Source: UBA1756 sp045627805
GTDB lineage: Bacteria > Bacteroidota > Bacteroidia > Bacteroidales > WCHB1-69
DNA: 20,653 nt
NCBI GenBank assembly: GCA_045627805.1
Contig: JAZQOJ010000175.1
Coordinates: 1 to 20,653, forward strand
Direction of reading: 5' to 3'
Shown: in pieces, positions 1 through 6,974 of the stretch
Layout of the letters: every line of letters starts with the position of its first letter
Numbering within the stretch: the first letter of the stretch is position 1
Notes under the pieces: model-generated
Databases searched by the model: none
The model's input: only the letters and a program-made list of their open reading frames with translations
What the model was told of the DNA's origin: nothing
Position numbers and translations under genes: made by a program

Positions 1-808
1 CTTCAGGATCGTCGGTGTAAGCAACCTCCACGTTGAATCCCTGACGCTTTTTCCAAAGCACGAACTCCTCGAACTGGTCGCGGAACTGGCTGTGTGCCAC
101 AATCAGATATTGGATGGGGCGGCTGAAAGTCTCTTCACGGGTGGGTGCGCCGATGGGGTTGATGACTTTGGCTTGTAAGCCATTGAAAACAGCGTTTCCG
201 TGAAGCGTCTTCATCTCGTATGTGGCAGGAATATCGGCATTCTCAAAGGTGAATTCCACCTGCACGCTTTCGTAAACACGGTACATTTCCGTCACCGGAT
301 TGTATTGGATGGGCGAGAAGTAAACCGTTGCAATGTTGATGTTGCGCGCAACACCCGATTTCTCGATTTCAACAAGGTCCCGTCCGTAAAGCGCGTCGGT
401 GCTATAAGTCTCCGCATCCTTGTCGAAGTACAGCGGACCCGCATACGACTTTGTGTAGGAGCGCTGAGCCGGAAACAGCGGGTTGTGAATTCCGAGCTCG
501 GCAGCGGAATAGTCGTTGTAGCGGGCCGAAATGATGCGGTAGGAAACGCCGTCGCATAACGGAATCTCCAACAATTTCACCATCACGGGCACCTGCGGCT
601 TCCCGACCTCTGTTGAAAGGTGGTAGTCTTCCATCGTGATGCGGCTGAAACTGCCGTTCGCCGTGTTAACGTCGGTGGAGGTGATTTGTCCAGGCGCAAA
701 CTCAAGCGTGATTTTGTCGAAACTGTTTTCCAGAATCCGATAGTTCTGCGCCGACAAAGTGATGGCTGACAGGCAGATAGCAGCAATGAATAAAAATGCT
801 CTTTTCAT
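1..808 (-). CDS. Gingipain-family (C25) cysteine peptidase, N-terminal part, cut by window edge
   Basis: The reading frame opens at the ATG at 806-808 and stays open to base 1, giving 269 codons. The first ~22 residues are a signal peptide (MKRAFLFIAAICLSAITLSA, then QN), so the product is exported. The next ~210 residues resemble the gingipain propeptide: a beta-rich stretch with 'GKPQVPVMVKLLEIP' and 'VTEMYRVYESVQVEF'. The last visible part, 'RPIQYLIVAHSQFRDQF' followed by 'FVLWKKRQGFNVEVAYT', is the characteristic entry into the C25 catalytic domain. The catalytic His and Cys and any C-terminal sorting domain lie outside the window. C25 proteins of Bacteroidota are usually T9SS cargo, or PorU, the T9SS sortase itself, which has the same fold; the visible part does not decide between these. 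Recognition is by sequence pattern; fairly sure of family, not of substrate. Confidence 0.82.
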   Translation of the reverse strand, partial: MKRAFLFIAAICLSAITLSAQNYRILENSFDKITLEFAPGQITSTDVNTANGSFSRITMEDYHLSTEVGKPQVPVMVKLLEIPLCDGVSYRIISARYNDYSAAELGIHNPLFPAQRSYTKSYAGPLYFDKDAETYSTDALYGRDLVEIEKSGVARNINIATVYFSPIQYNPVTEMYRVYESVQVEFTFENADIPATYEMKTLHGNAVFNGLQAKVINPIGAPTREETFSRPIQYLIVAHSQFRDQFEEFVLWKKRQGFNVEVAYTDDPE

Positions 809-855
809 ACGATATTGAGGTCTTTTTTATGAAAATAATGTGATTTTTCAACCTG

Positions 856-888
856 CAAATTTAGTGAAATTTGTGGTATTTTCTCAAA
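856..888 (-). promoter_or_regulatory. Bacteroidota-type promoter for the C25 peptidase gene
   Basis: Read on the minus strand, TAAATTTG (856-863) fits the -7 box TAnnTTTG, and TTTG (885-888) 21 nt upstream fits the -33 box. It would start transcription around 850 and give a leader of roughly 40 nt before the ATG at 808. The surrounding 809-1058 gap is AT-rich near the promoter; no gene or other element is seen in the rest of it. Confidence 0.55.
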
Positions 889-1058
889 ATTTTTATTAAT
901 TTTTTCCGAAATCTCGCTCCGTCTTGTTATGTGTGGAAAATTTTAGGATTCTTCCGACAATGGCGATGGTGAGAAGGCGAAACGATTATACGGTGAAATG
1001 GTTAGATGAGGGAAGGCGCAATTGAAAAACTCGTTGCCTGAAGGATTTTGCAGCCGTT

Positions 1059-2363
1059 TTATTTCCTCCGATTTTTCTGCGAACTCTTCAAATCTTCATA
1101 AATCAGTCGGATGCGTGCGTCAGGTGTAACGCAGTTGCACGTCTCCATAGCCATCGCTTCCTCCAATTTTTTTATGGCTTGATTGTAATCGCCATTGTAC
1201 CAATGAAATAATGCGTCATTGAGCAGGCGCGCATACGCTAACTCCTTCTCTTTGTCAATGACGCGCGGCGAAACCACGTTAACCGTTTCAGATGTCTCTT
1301 CTGGCGTATCAGTAGTAGTGATAACAATTTGATTATCAGTTGATAATGAGGTACCGAGTGAAGCGGGCTCATTGGCAGGGGAGGTCTCGGTGACTCTTTC
1401 ATTGTCTTCGGGCACTTCCTCTTTGGGCGCATAACGCCACCGCTCGTTTTCCATCGTCACAATGAAACTGGAGAATTTTGACGAGATTTCCACCTCGTCG
1501 GGATTCTCGTTGCGGTATTGGTTCGCATAGTCCAAAAACTTGTAGGCGATGTCGTAATTTTTTTTCTTCCAAGCCACTTGAGCGATGGTCAGGTAGGATT
1601 CGTAAACTCCGGATTTTGATCGGATGATTCCGTGATAGTAGTCGTCGTTGCAATAGCTGCTTGGCATATCGTGGCAGAAGGACTCCAGATTTTGAAAGAT
1701 TTCGAGTGCCTCCGCCGCCAGCCCTGTCTTCACCAACGAGTCGCCCGTTGTGAAAAGTCGGTCGTAAAAAATCGCTGTGAAGTCCGACAATTCGTTTTCC
1801 TGTTCGCGTGTCAGCGTTGCCTCGTTATACAATAAATGTATGGCGTCAATGCTTTCCTCAAAATTGTTTTGGTTGAAGAGGATTTTTGCTTTCAAAATCA
1901 GTGCCTCGGCTTGCAACCGGTTGAATTGCAGACTACGGTCGAGGTAGTATTCCGCCATTGCCGTATCCTGATGATGTAATTCTTCAACTGCTTTTGTAAA
2001 AAACAATGTGTCAACACGTTCTCGCTGTATGCTCAAGCTATCCTTTAATATCTGGAGGCGTTTTTCCAGCGTGTCGCATTTGCGTTTGGTCGCATAGAAA
2101 TCAATCTCTGTACAAAGATGAAGCTGCGGCATTGTCTCCTTCCGGAATTCGTCGAGTTGCTGACGGATGTCGTCCACAAAAAGGTAATGAAGGGAGATGA
2201 GTTCGGGGTCTGTTGTGCTGATTTTGTTGGTTTTGGCTTCCAGTTTTGCAATGGTTTCAGCAACTTTCTCGCACTGTATCGGCTTTTGCGCCGTTGCGAA
2301 AAAAGAAACCATCGCGCCGATGAACGCGATGGCGATTCGATATGCTGATTTCTTCGTGTACAT
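1059..2363 (-). CDS. Exported TPR-like helical repeat protein of unknown function
   Basis: 434 residues. Residues 1-26 form a signal peptide ending ATAQ, so the protein is probably periplasmic. The body is alpha-helical with TPR-like pairs: about 122-150 (FFTKAVEELHHQDTAMAEYY), 153-178 (AEALILKAKILFNQNNFEES), 211-230, 253-283 and, after a linker, 381-406 (LFHWYNGDYNQAIKKLEEAM). Residues ~312-370 are a Thr/Ser/Glu-rich low-complexity linker that separates the last helical unit from the rest. Several cysteines (31, 84, 96, 230, 238, 409, 411) are present, which is notable next to a thioredoxin. Its ATG overlaps the thioredoxin stop codon by one base (TAATG), so the two are almost certainly translationally coupled. 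No enzymatic motif is visible; a scaffold or binding role is inferred from TPR folds only. Confidence 0.8.
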   Translation of the reverse strand: MYTKKSAYRIAIAFIGAMVSFFATAQKPIQCEKVAETIAKLEAKTNKISTTDPELISLHYLFVDDIRQQLDEFRKETMPQLHLCTEIDFYATKRKCDTLEKRLQILKDSLSIQRERVDTLFFTKAVEELHHQDTAMAEYYLDRSLQFNRLQAEALILKAKILFNQNNFEESIDAIHLLYNEATLTREQENELSDFTAIFYDRLFTTGDSLVKTGLAAEALEIFQNLESFCHDMPSSYCNDDYYHGIIRSKSGVYESYLTIAQVAWKKKNYDIAYKFLDYANQYRNENPDEVEISSKFSSFIVTMENERWRYAPKEEVPEDNERVTETSPANEPASLGTSLSTDNQIVITTTDTPEETSETVNVVSPRVIDKEKELAYARLLNDALFHWYNGDYNQAIKKLEEAMAMETCNCVTPDARIRLIYEDLKSSQKNRRK

Positions 2364-2890
2364 TAGTTGAGCAATAACTCTTGGATCGCTTTTTCAAGCT
2401 CTGCTTTCGGCAATGCGCCAACGGCTTGCGTCGGCTGCTTTCCCGCCTTGAAAAAGATGAGGTTGGGAATACTTTGGATTTTGAATGCGGATGCCAAATT
2501 GGGATTCTTGTCAATGTTGACCTTGTAAATGATGATTTGGCCCGCATATTTTTTTGCGAATTCAACCAGGTAGGGACCCACTTGCTGGCACGGTCCGCAC
2601 CAGTCGGCGTAGAAGTCCACCAATACCGGCAGCTCGCCTTTGAAGCGCATACCCTTGTCGGGCGAGATCTCGCAGACTTTTTCGTAAAACTCTTCGTCGC
2701 TGCGTATCACCTGCACTTTGCTGATCACCTTGGCTTCGTTTTTCGTGACTTCCGCTGTGAAATTCTGTGCGTTCTGTGTCATTTCGGTGGTCACTTCTTC
2801 TACCGCTTCCGATGACGTGTTTTCAGAACGGTTGCACGCTGCGAGCGTCAGCCCGGCGATGGCTATCAGCGCTAAAAAACTCTTTCTCAT
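2363..2890 (-). CDS. Lipoprotein thioredoxin (membrane-anchored, WCGPC)
   Basis: 175 residues. A signal peptide ends in a lipobox L16-A17-A18-C19, so the mature protein is predicted to be lipidated at Cys19 and tethered in the envelope. A Ser/Thr/Glu-rich spacer of ~40 residues leads to one complete thioredoxin domain (about 60-175) with the active site WCGPC at 97-101 and the cis-proline P142 in SIPN. The WCGPC dipeptide Gly-Pro is that of classical reducing thioredoxins rather than of DsbA-type oxidases. It follows rnfC by 67 nt with no promoter-like box between them, and its stop overlaps the next ATG. Envelope thiol reduction would need an electron source; whether Rnf or another membrane system supplies it is unknown. 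Family assignment is secure; partner and substrate are not. Confidence 0.93.
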   Translation of the reverse strand: MRKSFLALIAIAGLTLAACNRSENTSSEAVEEVTTEMTQNAQNFTAEVTKNEAKVISKVQVIRSDEEFYEKVCEISPDKGMRFKGELPVLVDFYADWCGPCQQVGPYLVEFAKKYAGQIIIYKVNIDKNPNLASAFKIQSIPNLIFFKAGKQPTQAVGALPKAELEKAIQELLLN

Positions 2891-2957
2891 CTTCTTCTCG
2901 ATTTTCTTGATTCATTACTCGTAATGTCCTTATCCACAATCTTTTGATGCTTGCAAC

Positions 2958-4379
2958 TTACTTTGCGTTGCGACTGCGGATGATGGCGCCGGTCTTGTTC
3001 TTGCCTACGCGAATGAAGTCGAGAATGGGGCGGTTGGCGGGGCAGATGAAGCTGCAACTTCCACACTCGATGCAGTTCATAATGCCGTTTTTCTCACACT
3101 CGTCGTATCTCTGCAGTTCCGAATAGGCGTGAAGCTTGAACGGTTCCAGACCCATCGGGCAGCCCTGCACGCACTTGCCGCAGCGGATGCAGTTGCTGGC
3201 GGGGGCGCGTTTCGCCTCTTTCTCGCTGATGAACAGAATGCTCGACATTCCCTTGCCCGCACTGGCGTCAAGGTTGGCGATGGCTTTGCCCATCATCGGA
3301 CCGCCCGCAATGATTTTGCCCGTGTCTTCCGGAATGCCTACGGCATCCATTATGGCTTTGATCGGCGTCCCCAGGCGGATGCGGAAGTTGCGGCATTCCT
3401 CAATCGGCAGCGACTTGCCCGATACCGTGGTGTAGGCCTGAATGATGGGCTTGTTCTTTTGCACGGCTTGGTACAAAACGTACATTGTGGTGATGTTGTT
3501 GACGATGCAGCCGACCGAGATGGGGAGCGCTCCGTTGGGCACGCTGCGCCCGGTGATGGCCTTGATGAGCTGCTTTTCGGCGCCTTGCGGATATTTGATG
3601 CGCAGGGGCTGCACCTTGATTTTCGGGTGATTCTTGATGGCGGCGGCCAGCTTCGCGATGGCTTCCGGCTTATTGTCTTCAATGCCGATGATGGCTTGGT
3701 CGGCACCCGATGCGATGAGCGCGATCTCAATGCCGACGATGCACTGCTCGGTTCGCTCCAGCACCACGCGGTTGTCGGTGGAGATGTAGGGCTCGCACTC
3801 CGCCGCGTTGATGATGAGGTATTCGCACTTCTGCTCGGGCTTGAGCATATACTTGATGTGGGTGGGGAAGCAGGCCCCGCCCAGACCCACGATGCCGCGG
3901 TCCTTCATCCGGGCGATGATCTCGTCCTTGCCCAGCTTGATCTCGCGGACGATGTCTTCCGACGTGTCGATGTCTTCCATCCATTCGTCGCCCTCGCGCT
4001 TGACAACGATGGCGGGCTTTTTATATCCGGTGATGTCGGCAATCATATCGATTTTCGTCACGGTGCCGGAGATGGGGGAGTGGATGTTGGCACTCACGAA
4101 GCCGTTGGCCTCGCCCACCAATTGTCCGACCTTCACTTTGTCGCCCACCTGTACAATGGGTTTGGCGGGTGCGCCGAGGTGCTGCGTCATATAGATGACG
4201 GCTTCGTCGGGCAGGGAAAAGGTCTCCACGTATTTTCCGTGGGCGAACTTATTGGCCTCGGGATGGACGCCTCCCATCTGGAAGGTCTTCTTTCCCAGGT
4301 TCTGGACGTCTCTTTTTATCTCTTTGCTTATTTCTTCGGCCAGTTCTCCGGCCAGTTCTTTGATTCTGTTGTCACTCAT
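2958..4379 (-). CDS. rnfC: Electron transport complex subunit RnfC
   Basis: 473 residues. RnfC is the NADH/FMN-type peripheral subunit of the ion-translocating Rnf complex, which couples ferredoxin:NAD+ electron transfer to Na+ or H+ movement. Visible in order: the RnfC entry motif 'TFQMGGVHPEANK' (32-44), a barrel-sandwich domain, the Complex I 51-kDa-like nucleotide/FMN fold with GLGGACFP (165-172), an SLBB-like region, then two [4Fe-4S] motifs, C397-C400-C403-C407 and C436-C439-C442-C446. Family members usually begin close to the TFxxGGVHP motif; here about 30 extra, charged, helical residues precede it. The start at 4377-4379 is the only upstream ATG in frame that I can see. It lies 42 nt after rnfB and reads in the same direction. 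rnfD, rnfG, rnfE and rnfA do not follow. Confidence 0.96.
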   Translation of the reverse strand: MSDNRIKELAGELAEEISKEIKRDVQNLGKKTFQMGGVHPEANKFAHGKYVETFSLPDEAVIYMTQHLGAPAKPIVQVGDKVKVGQLVGEANGFVSANIHSPISGTVTKIDMIADITGYKKPAIVVKREGDEWMEDIDTSEDIVREIKLGKDEIIARMKDRGIVGLGGACFPTHIKYMLKPEQKCEYLIINAAECEPYISTDNRVVLERTEQCIVGIEIALIASGADQAIIGIEDNKPEAIAKLAAAIKNHPKIKVQPLRIKYPQGAEKQLIKAITGRSVPNGALPISVGCIVNNITTMYVLYQAVQKNKPIIQAYTTVSGKSLPIEECRNFRIRLGTPIKAIMDAVGIPEDTGKIIAGGPMMGKAIANLDASAGKGMSSILFISEKEAKRAPASNCIRCGKCVQGCPMGLEPFKLHAYSELQRYDECEKNGIMNCIECGSCSFICPANRPILDFIRVGKNKTGAIIRSRNAK

Positions 4380-4421
4380 AGGAATTGAGTTTGAAAGGTT
4401 TGTGAAGTGGGGTGAAAAGAA

Positions 4422-5333
4422 TTATGCTTGGGGCGTGGATTCGGGCTTCGGGGCTGCGGGAGCCGGGAAGTTCACCGCCACGATGGCATTCTTTGGGCAT
4501 TCGGCCACGCATTTGCGGCAGGCCTTGCACTTGGTGTAGTCGATGTATGCGAGGTTGTTCTCCACGGTGATGGCCTCGAAGGGGCACACCTTGGCGCACT
4601 TTCCGCAGCCGATGCAGGCCGCCTTGCAGTTCTTCATCGCCACGGCACCCTTCTCCTTGTTGTTGCAGGCCACGAACACCCGGCGGTTCTTCATCCCTTT
4701 GTGGCGGATCTCGATCACGCCGCGCGGACACGCCTTCGCGCAGGCACCGCAGCCCACGCACTTCTCCTCGTCAACCTCGGGCAGTTGCGTCTCCGGGTTG
4801 ATGGAAATCGCCCCGAAAGTGCACGCCAACGTGCAGTCGCCGCAGCCCAGGCATCCGTTCGGACAACCGCCCTCGCCCGCGAACAGACTGTTGGCGTAAA
4901 AGCAGGAGACGGCACCGTCGTAATTGACCTTCGCCGGCGAGTTCTCGCAGTTGCCTTGACAGCGGACCACTGCGATTCTGGGAATGTTTTCACTTGCCTC
5001 AATGCCGAGGATTTCGGCAATCTTGTCGTTCTTTTCCTTCGGCGTGCCCGGACAGCTGCATCCGTCCATCGTGCCGCGTGCCACCATCGTCTCGGCCAGG
5101 TTGCGGCATCCGGCAAAACCACATCCGCCGCAGTTCGCACCCGGCAACAACTCGCAAATCAGGTCGATGCGCGGATCCTCTTCCACGTGGAATTTTTTGG
5201 AAATCAGGAATAATAAAATCGCGGCCAGTACGCCGACAACTGCCAAAATGCCTACGGCAATCCATATTGTCGAAAGGTTCGCAGTGAGATTCTCCGCAGC
5301 CGTTAGGGCAACTGCATTCAAAAGAAATGTCAT
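4422..5333 (-). CDS. rnfB: Electron transport complex subunit RnfB (polyferredoxin)
   Basis: 303 residues from the ATG at 5331-5333. A GTG nine bases upstream (5340-5342) is an alternative start that would add only MNK. One membrane helix at about 20-45 anchors the N terminus. The Fe-S domain that defines RnfB follows, with CGGCGFAGC (71-79, numbering from the GTG) and C95/C97. Four further ferredoxin-type motifs come next: CLGCGDCTLAC (164-174), CVGCGACAKAC (195-205), CIGCGKCAKVC (243-253) and CKACRKCVAEC (272-282). The tail is Pro/Ala-rich. RnfB is the presumed ferredoxin-oxidising subunit, passing electrons into the complex at the membrane. It is the first gene of the minus-strand cluster rnfB-rnfC-thioredoxin-TPR. 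TATTTTTG (5359-5366, minus strand) could be its -7 box, but no -33 box is found at the right distance. Confidence 0.96.
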   Translation of the reverse strand: MTFLLNAVALTAAENLTANLSTIWIAVGILAVVGVLAAILLFLISKKFHVEEDPRIDLICELLPGANCGGCGFAGCRNLAETMVARGTMDGCSCPGTPKEKNDKIAEILGIEASENIPRIAVVRCQGNCENSPAKVNYDGAVSCFYANSLFAGEGGCPNGCLGCGDCTLACTFGAISINPETQLPEVDEEKCVGCGACAKACPRGVIEIRHKGMKNRRVFVACNNKEKGAVAMKNCKAACIGCGKCAKVCPFEAITVENNLAYIDYTKCKACRKCVAECPKNAIVAVNFPAPAAPKPESTPQA

Positions 5334-5426
5334 CTTGTTCACGTTTTAAATTAGTCCGCAAAAATAAAAAAAAATTAGCAAATTCCAGAGGATTTGCCGA
5401 AAAAAAAGCAATTAATTCAAGTTTCG

Positions 5427-5500
5427 CAAGTTAACAAAATAATTATAACAAACTTGGACCTCGAGACTTAGGGCAGAGAGACGAGAACTGACGAATGAGT
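5427..5500 (+). repeat. Dispersed intergenic repeat, degenerate copy A
   Basis: Aligned with 14941-14990, this copy shares AAGTTAnCAnAATAATnATAAC (5429-5449), CTTGG (5452-5456) and GAGACTT (5462-5468), with only single-base differences in the first block. The 7-nt and 9-nt unit arrays that follow in the other copies are eroded here to a GAGACTTAG and a GAGAAC. The word CACCATTCGTCC recurs at 5682-5693 and at 15134-15145, suggesting the homology spans the whole gap with a replaced middle. Confidence 0.55.
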
Positions 5501-5504
5501 GAGC

Positions 5505-5531
5505 GCAAAGCCAAACTTGTTTGAGCTTTGC
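5505..5531. other. Strong intergenic hairpin
   Basis: Arms GCAAAGC (5505-5511) and GCTTTGC (5525-5531) pair perfectly. Inside them CAAAC (5512-5516) pairs with GTTTG (5519-5523), leaving one bulged A. No T-run follows on either strand, so it is not a canonical terminator. It lies between the M16 gene end and the rnfB start, both on the minus strand. Confidence 0.6.
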
Positions 5532-5620
5532 CGAGCGAAGAGGAAGAAAAGAAGCGCAGCTTCTTAACAACGAGCATAAAGTTGCGTTATTTCATTATGA
5601 AAGAGTAAGAAAAAGAAAAA

Positions 5621-5664
5621 TTTCCTGATCATTTCCTTGAAATTTCCTGCGCATTTCCTATATC
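5621..5664. repeat. Four-unit 11-nt array TTTCCTnnnnn
   Basis: TTTCCT occurs at 5621, 5632, 5643 and 5654, exactly 11 nt apart, with the five intervening bases variable (GATCA, TGAAA, GCGCA, ATATC). The spacing is about one helical turn, so all copies face the same side of the DNA. It lies just past the M16 stop codon and ~280 nt upstream of rnfB. Confidence 0.75.
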
Positions 5665-5680
5665 ACGCCGCAGGCGGCGT
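5665..5680 (-). terminator. Possible terminator hairpin after the M16 gene
   Basis: ACGCCG (5665-5670) and CGGCGT (5675-5680) form a 6-bp GC-rich stem with a 4-nt loop, starting 17 nt past the M16 stop. The minus strand that follows lacks a T-run, so termination is only suggested by position. Confidence 0.3.
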
Positions 5681-5697
5681 TCCACCATTCGTCCCTT

Positions 5698-6969
5698 TCA
5701 TCTCCCTACCGTGATGACACCGAAAAGTTCAGCTCGGAGATGGCGTTGCGCCATTTCGGTGACCTCTTTCGCTGTGATGTTCCTGATGGTTTCAATTTGC
5801 GCAAGCAAATACTGCTCGTCGCAGCCGAAAAAGTCAAGAACCATAAAGTATTCCATAAAAGGAACGGTTCCGTCAATGCTTTGCAAAATGTTGCCTAACA
5901 GGTAATTGCGCACGATTTCCATTTCCTCTTCTTCAATTTCCGTGTTGCGGAGAATCTCCATTTCGCTGAAGATTTCCTGAATGGCCGCCTCCACTTTCTC
6001 GTTGTTGATATCGCTTTCGATGTAGTAAATCGAACTGTTTTCAAAGTAGAGTGTGCCACTGGAAACTCCGTAAGTAAAGCCGTTCTTTTCACGCAGATTC
6101 TGCATCAGGCGGGAACCGAAATAATTGCAAAACAGCGTGTTGAGAAACCTGAAGCCGTGAACATCGTCGTCGTTGAAAGCAAAGAGCGGCCGACAGAGTT
6201 GCACGGAGGTCTGTTGGGCATCGTTCCAATGTTCCGCAATGCGTTCAGGGCGGAACTGGACAGCGTTTTCGGGTAGGACGGGCCGCCATTCCCCCTTCTT
6301 GATTCGGGAGAAATGTTCCTGCAATAGCGCGGTCAGCGAGTCGTCCCAGTTTCCGGTCGCATAAATTCTGATATTGTTGGCGATATATGTATCTTTATGA
6401 TAGTCAATTATTTGCTGCAAAGTAATGGCTTCAAGGTCGCTTTTCTCTACCAATTTCCCAAAGGGAATGTTCTCGTGGAAGAAAGCGTTGAACATCAGTT
6501 GGTTGCACCTTGTTCCGACCTTTCGCTGATTGTATTCGAAGTCCTGGATTGCCCGCTTCCGGTAACGCTCCAGTTCGGCTTCGTTGAATTTCGGCTGGGC
6601 GAGGAGTTCTGCGATGAATGGCACGATGACGTGACAGTTCTTTTTCGGAATTTGCAGACTGACGGTGACGTGGCTGATGCCGACCGTCACGTTCAGCGCG
6701 GTGCCGTAAAATTCGAGGAACGCGTCAACCTCGTCAGGCGAAAGCGTCGGATGGCTCTCTTTCAGCAGTTTGTAGGTGAATCCGGCAAGCCGTTTATGTG
6801 GCTCGAACATTGAACCCGCCTTGATTCTGATGGAGAGGTGAATGAGTTCGAGTTGCGGATTGTGAAGAATATGAAAGGCAATTCCATTGTCGAAACGGAA
6901 TTGCTTGGGATGAAGTAAGTTGGGAATTTCAAATCTTCTGATGTCAGGTTGCTGGGTTCTGTCAAGCAT
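5698..6969 (-). CDS. M16-family peptidase homologue lacking the zinc-binding motif
   Basis: 423 residues, the length of a two-domain M16B protein. The N-terminal half has the family layout ('ELIHLSIRIKAGSMFEPHKRLAGF', then a long helix and 'ELLAQPKFNEAELERYRKRAIQDFE'). Where active enzymes carry HxxEH, this protein reads FTYKLLKE (64-71), with no His or Glu ligand in place. The C-terminal half keeps the Arg/Tyr substrate-clamp signature LREKNGFTYGVSS (R293, Y300). In families with such pairs the inactive subunit works beside an active HxxEH partner, but no partner gene is adjacent here. No signal peptide is seen, so it is predicted cytoplasmic. It starts 5 nt after the cysS stop and is probably co-transcribed with cysS. 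Family certain; loss of catalysis is read directly; role unknown. Confidence 0.88.
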   Translation of the reverse strand: MLDRTQQPDIRRFEIPNLLHPKQFRFDNGIAFHILHNPQLELIHLSIRIKAGSMFEPHKRLAGFTYKLLKESHPTLSPDEVDAFLEFYGTALNVTVGISHVTVSLQIPKKNCHVIVPFIAELLAQPKFNEAELERYRKRAIQDFEYNQRKVGTRCNQLMFNAFFHENIPFGKLVEKSDLEAITLQQIIDYHKDTYIANNIRIYATGNWDDSLTALLQEHFSRIKKGEWRPVLPENAVQFRPERIAEHWNDAQQTSVQLCRPLFAFNDDDVHGFRFLNTLFCNYFGSRLMQNLREKNGFTYGVSSGTLYFENSSIYYIESDINNEKVEAAIQEIFSEMEILRNTEIEEEEMEIVRNYLLGNILQSIDGTVPFMEYFMVLDFFGCDEQYLLAQIETIRNITAKEVTEMAQRHLRAELFGVITVGR

Positions 6970-6974
6970 AGCGG

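Larger units (their letters stand above)
5334..5697. other. Intergenic region with hairpins, phased array and degenerate dispersed repeat
   Basis: No gene is seen here. From left to right it holds an AT-rich stretch upstream of rnfB, a degenerate copy of the dispersed repeat (about 5427-5500), a long hairpin (5505-5531), a short perfect hairpin with arms AAGAAGC and GCTTCTT around GCA (5549-5565), an 11-nt phased TTTCCT array (5621-5664) and a small GC-rich hairpin beside the M16 stop codon. Confidence 0.7.

Noticed and set aside
3129..4388. A 419-codon open frame on the plus strand, antisense to rnfC
   Set aside because: The translation is Asp/His/Val/Gly-rich with no family resemblance, while the minus strand encodes an unmistakable RnfC. 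It is a GC-biased shadow frame.
4428..5213. A 261-codon open frame opposite rnfB
   Set aside because: Composition is that of reverse-read cysteine motif codons, and rnfB is certain on the other strand.
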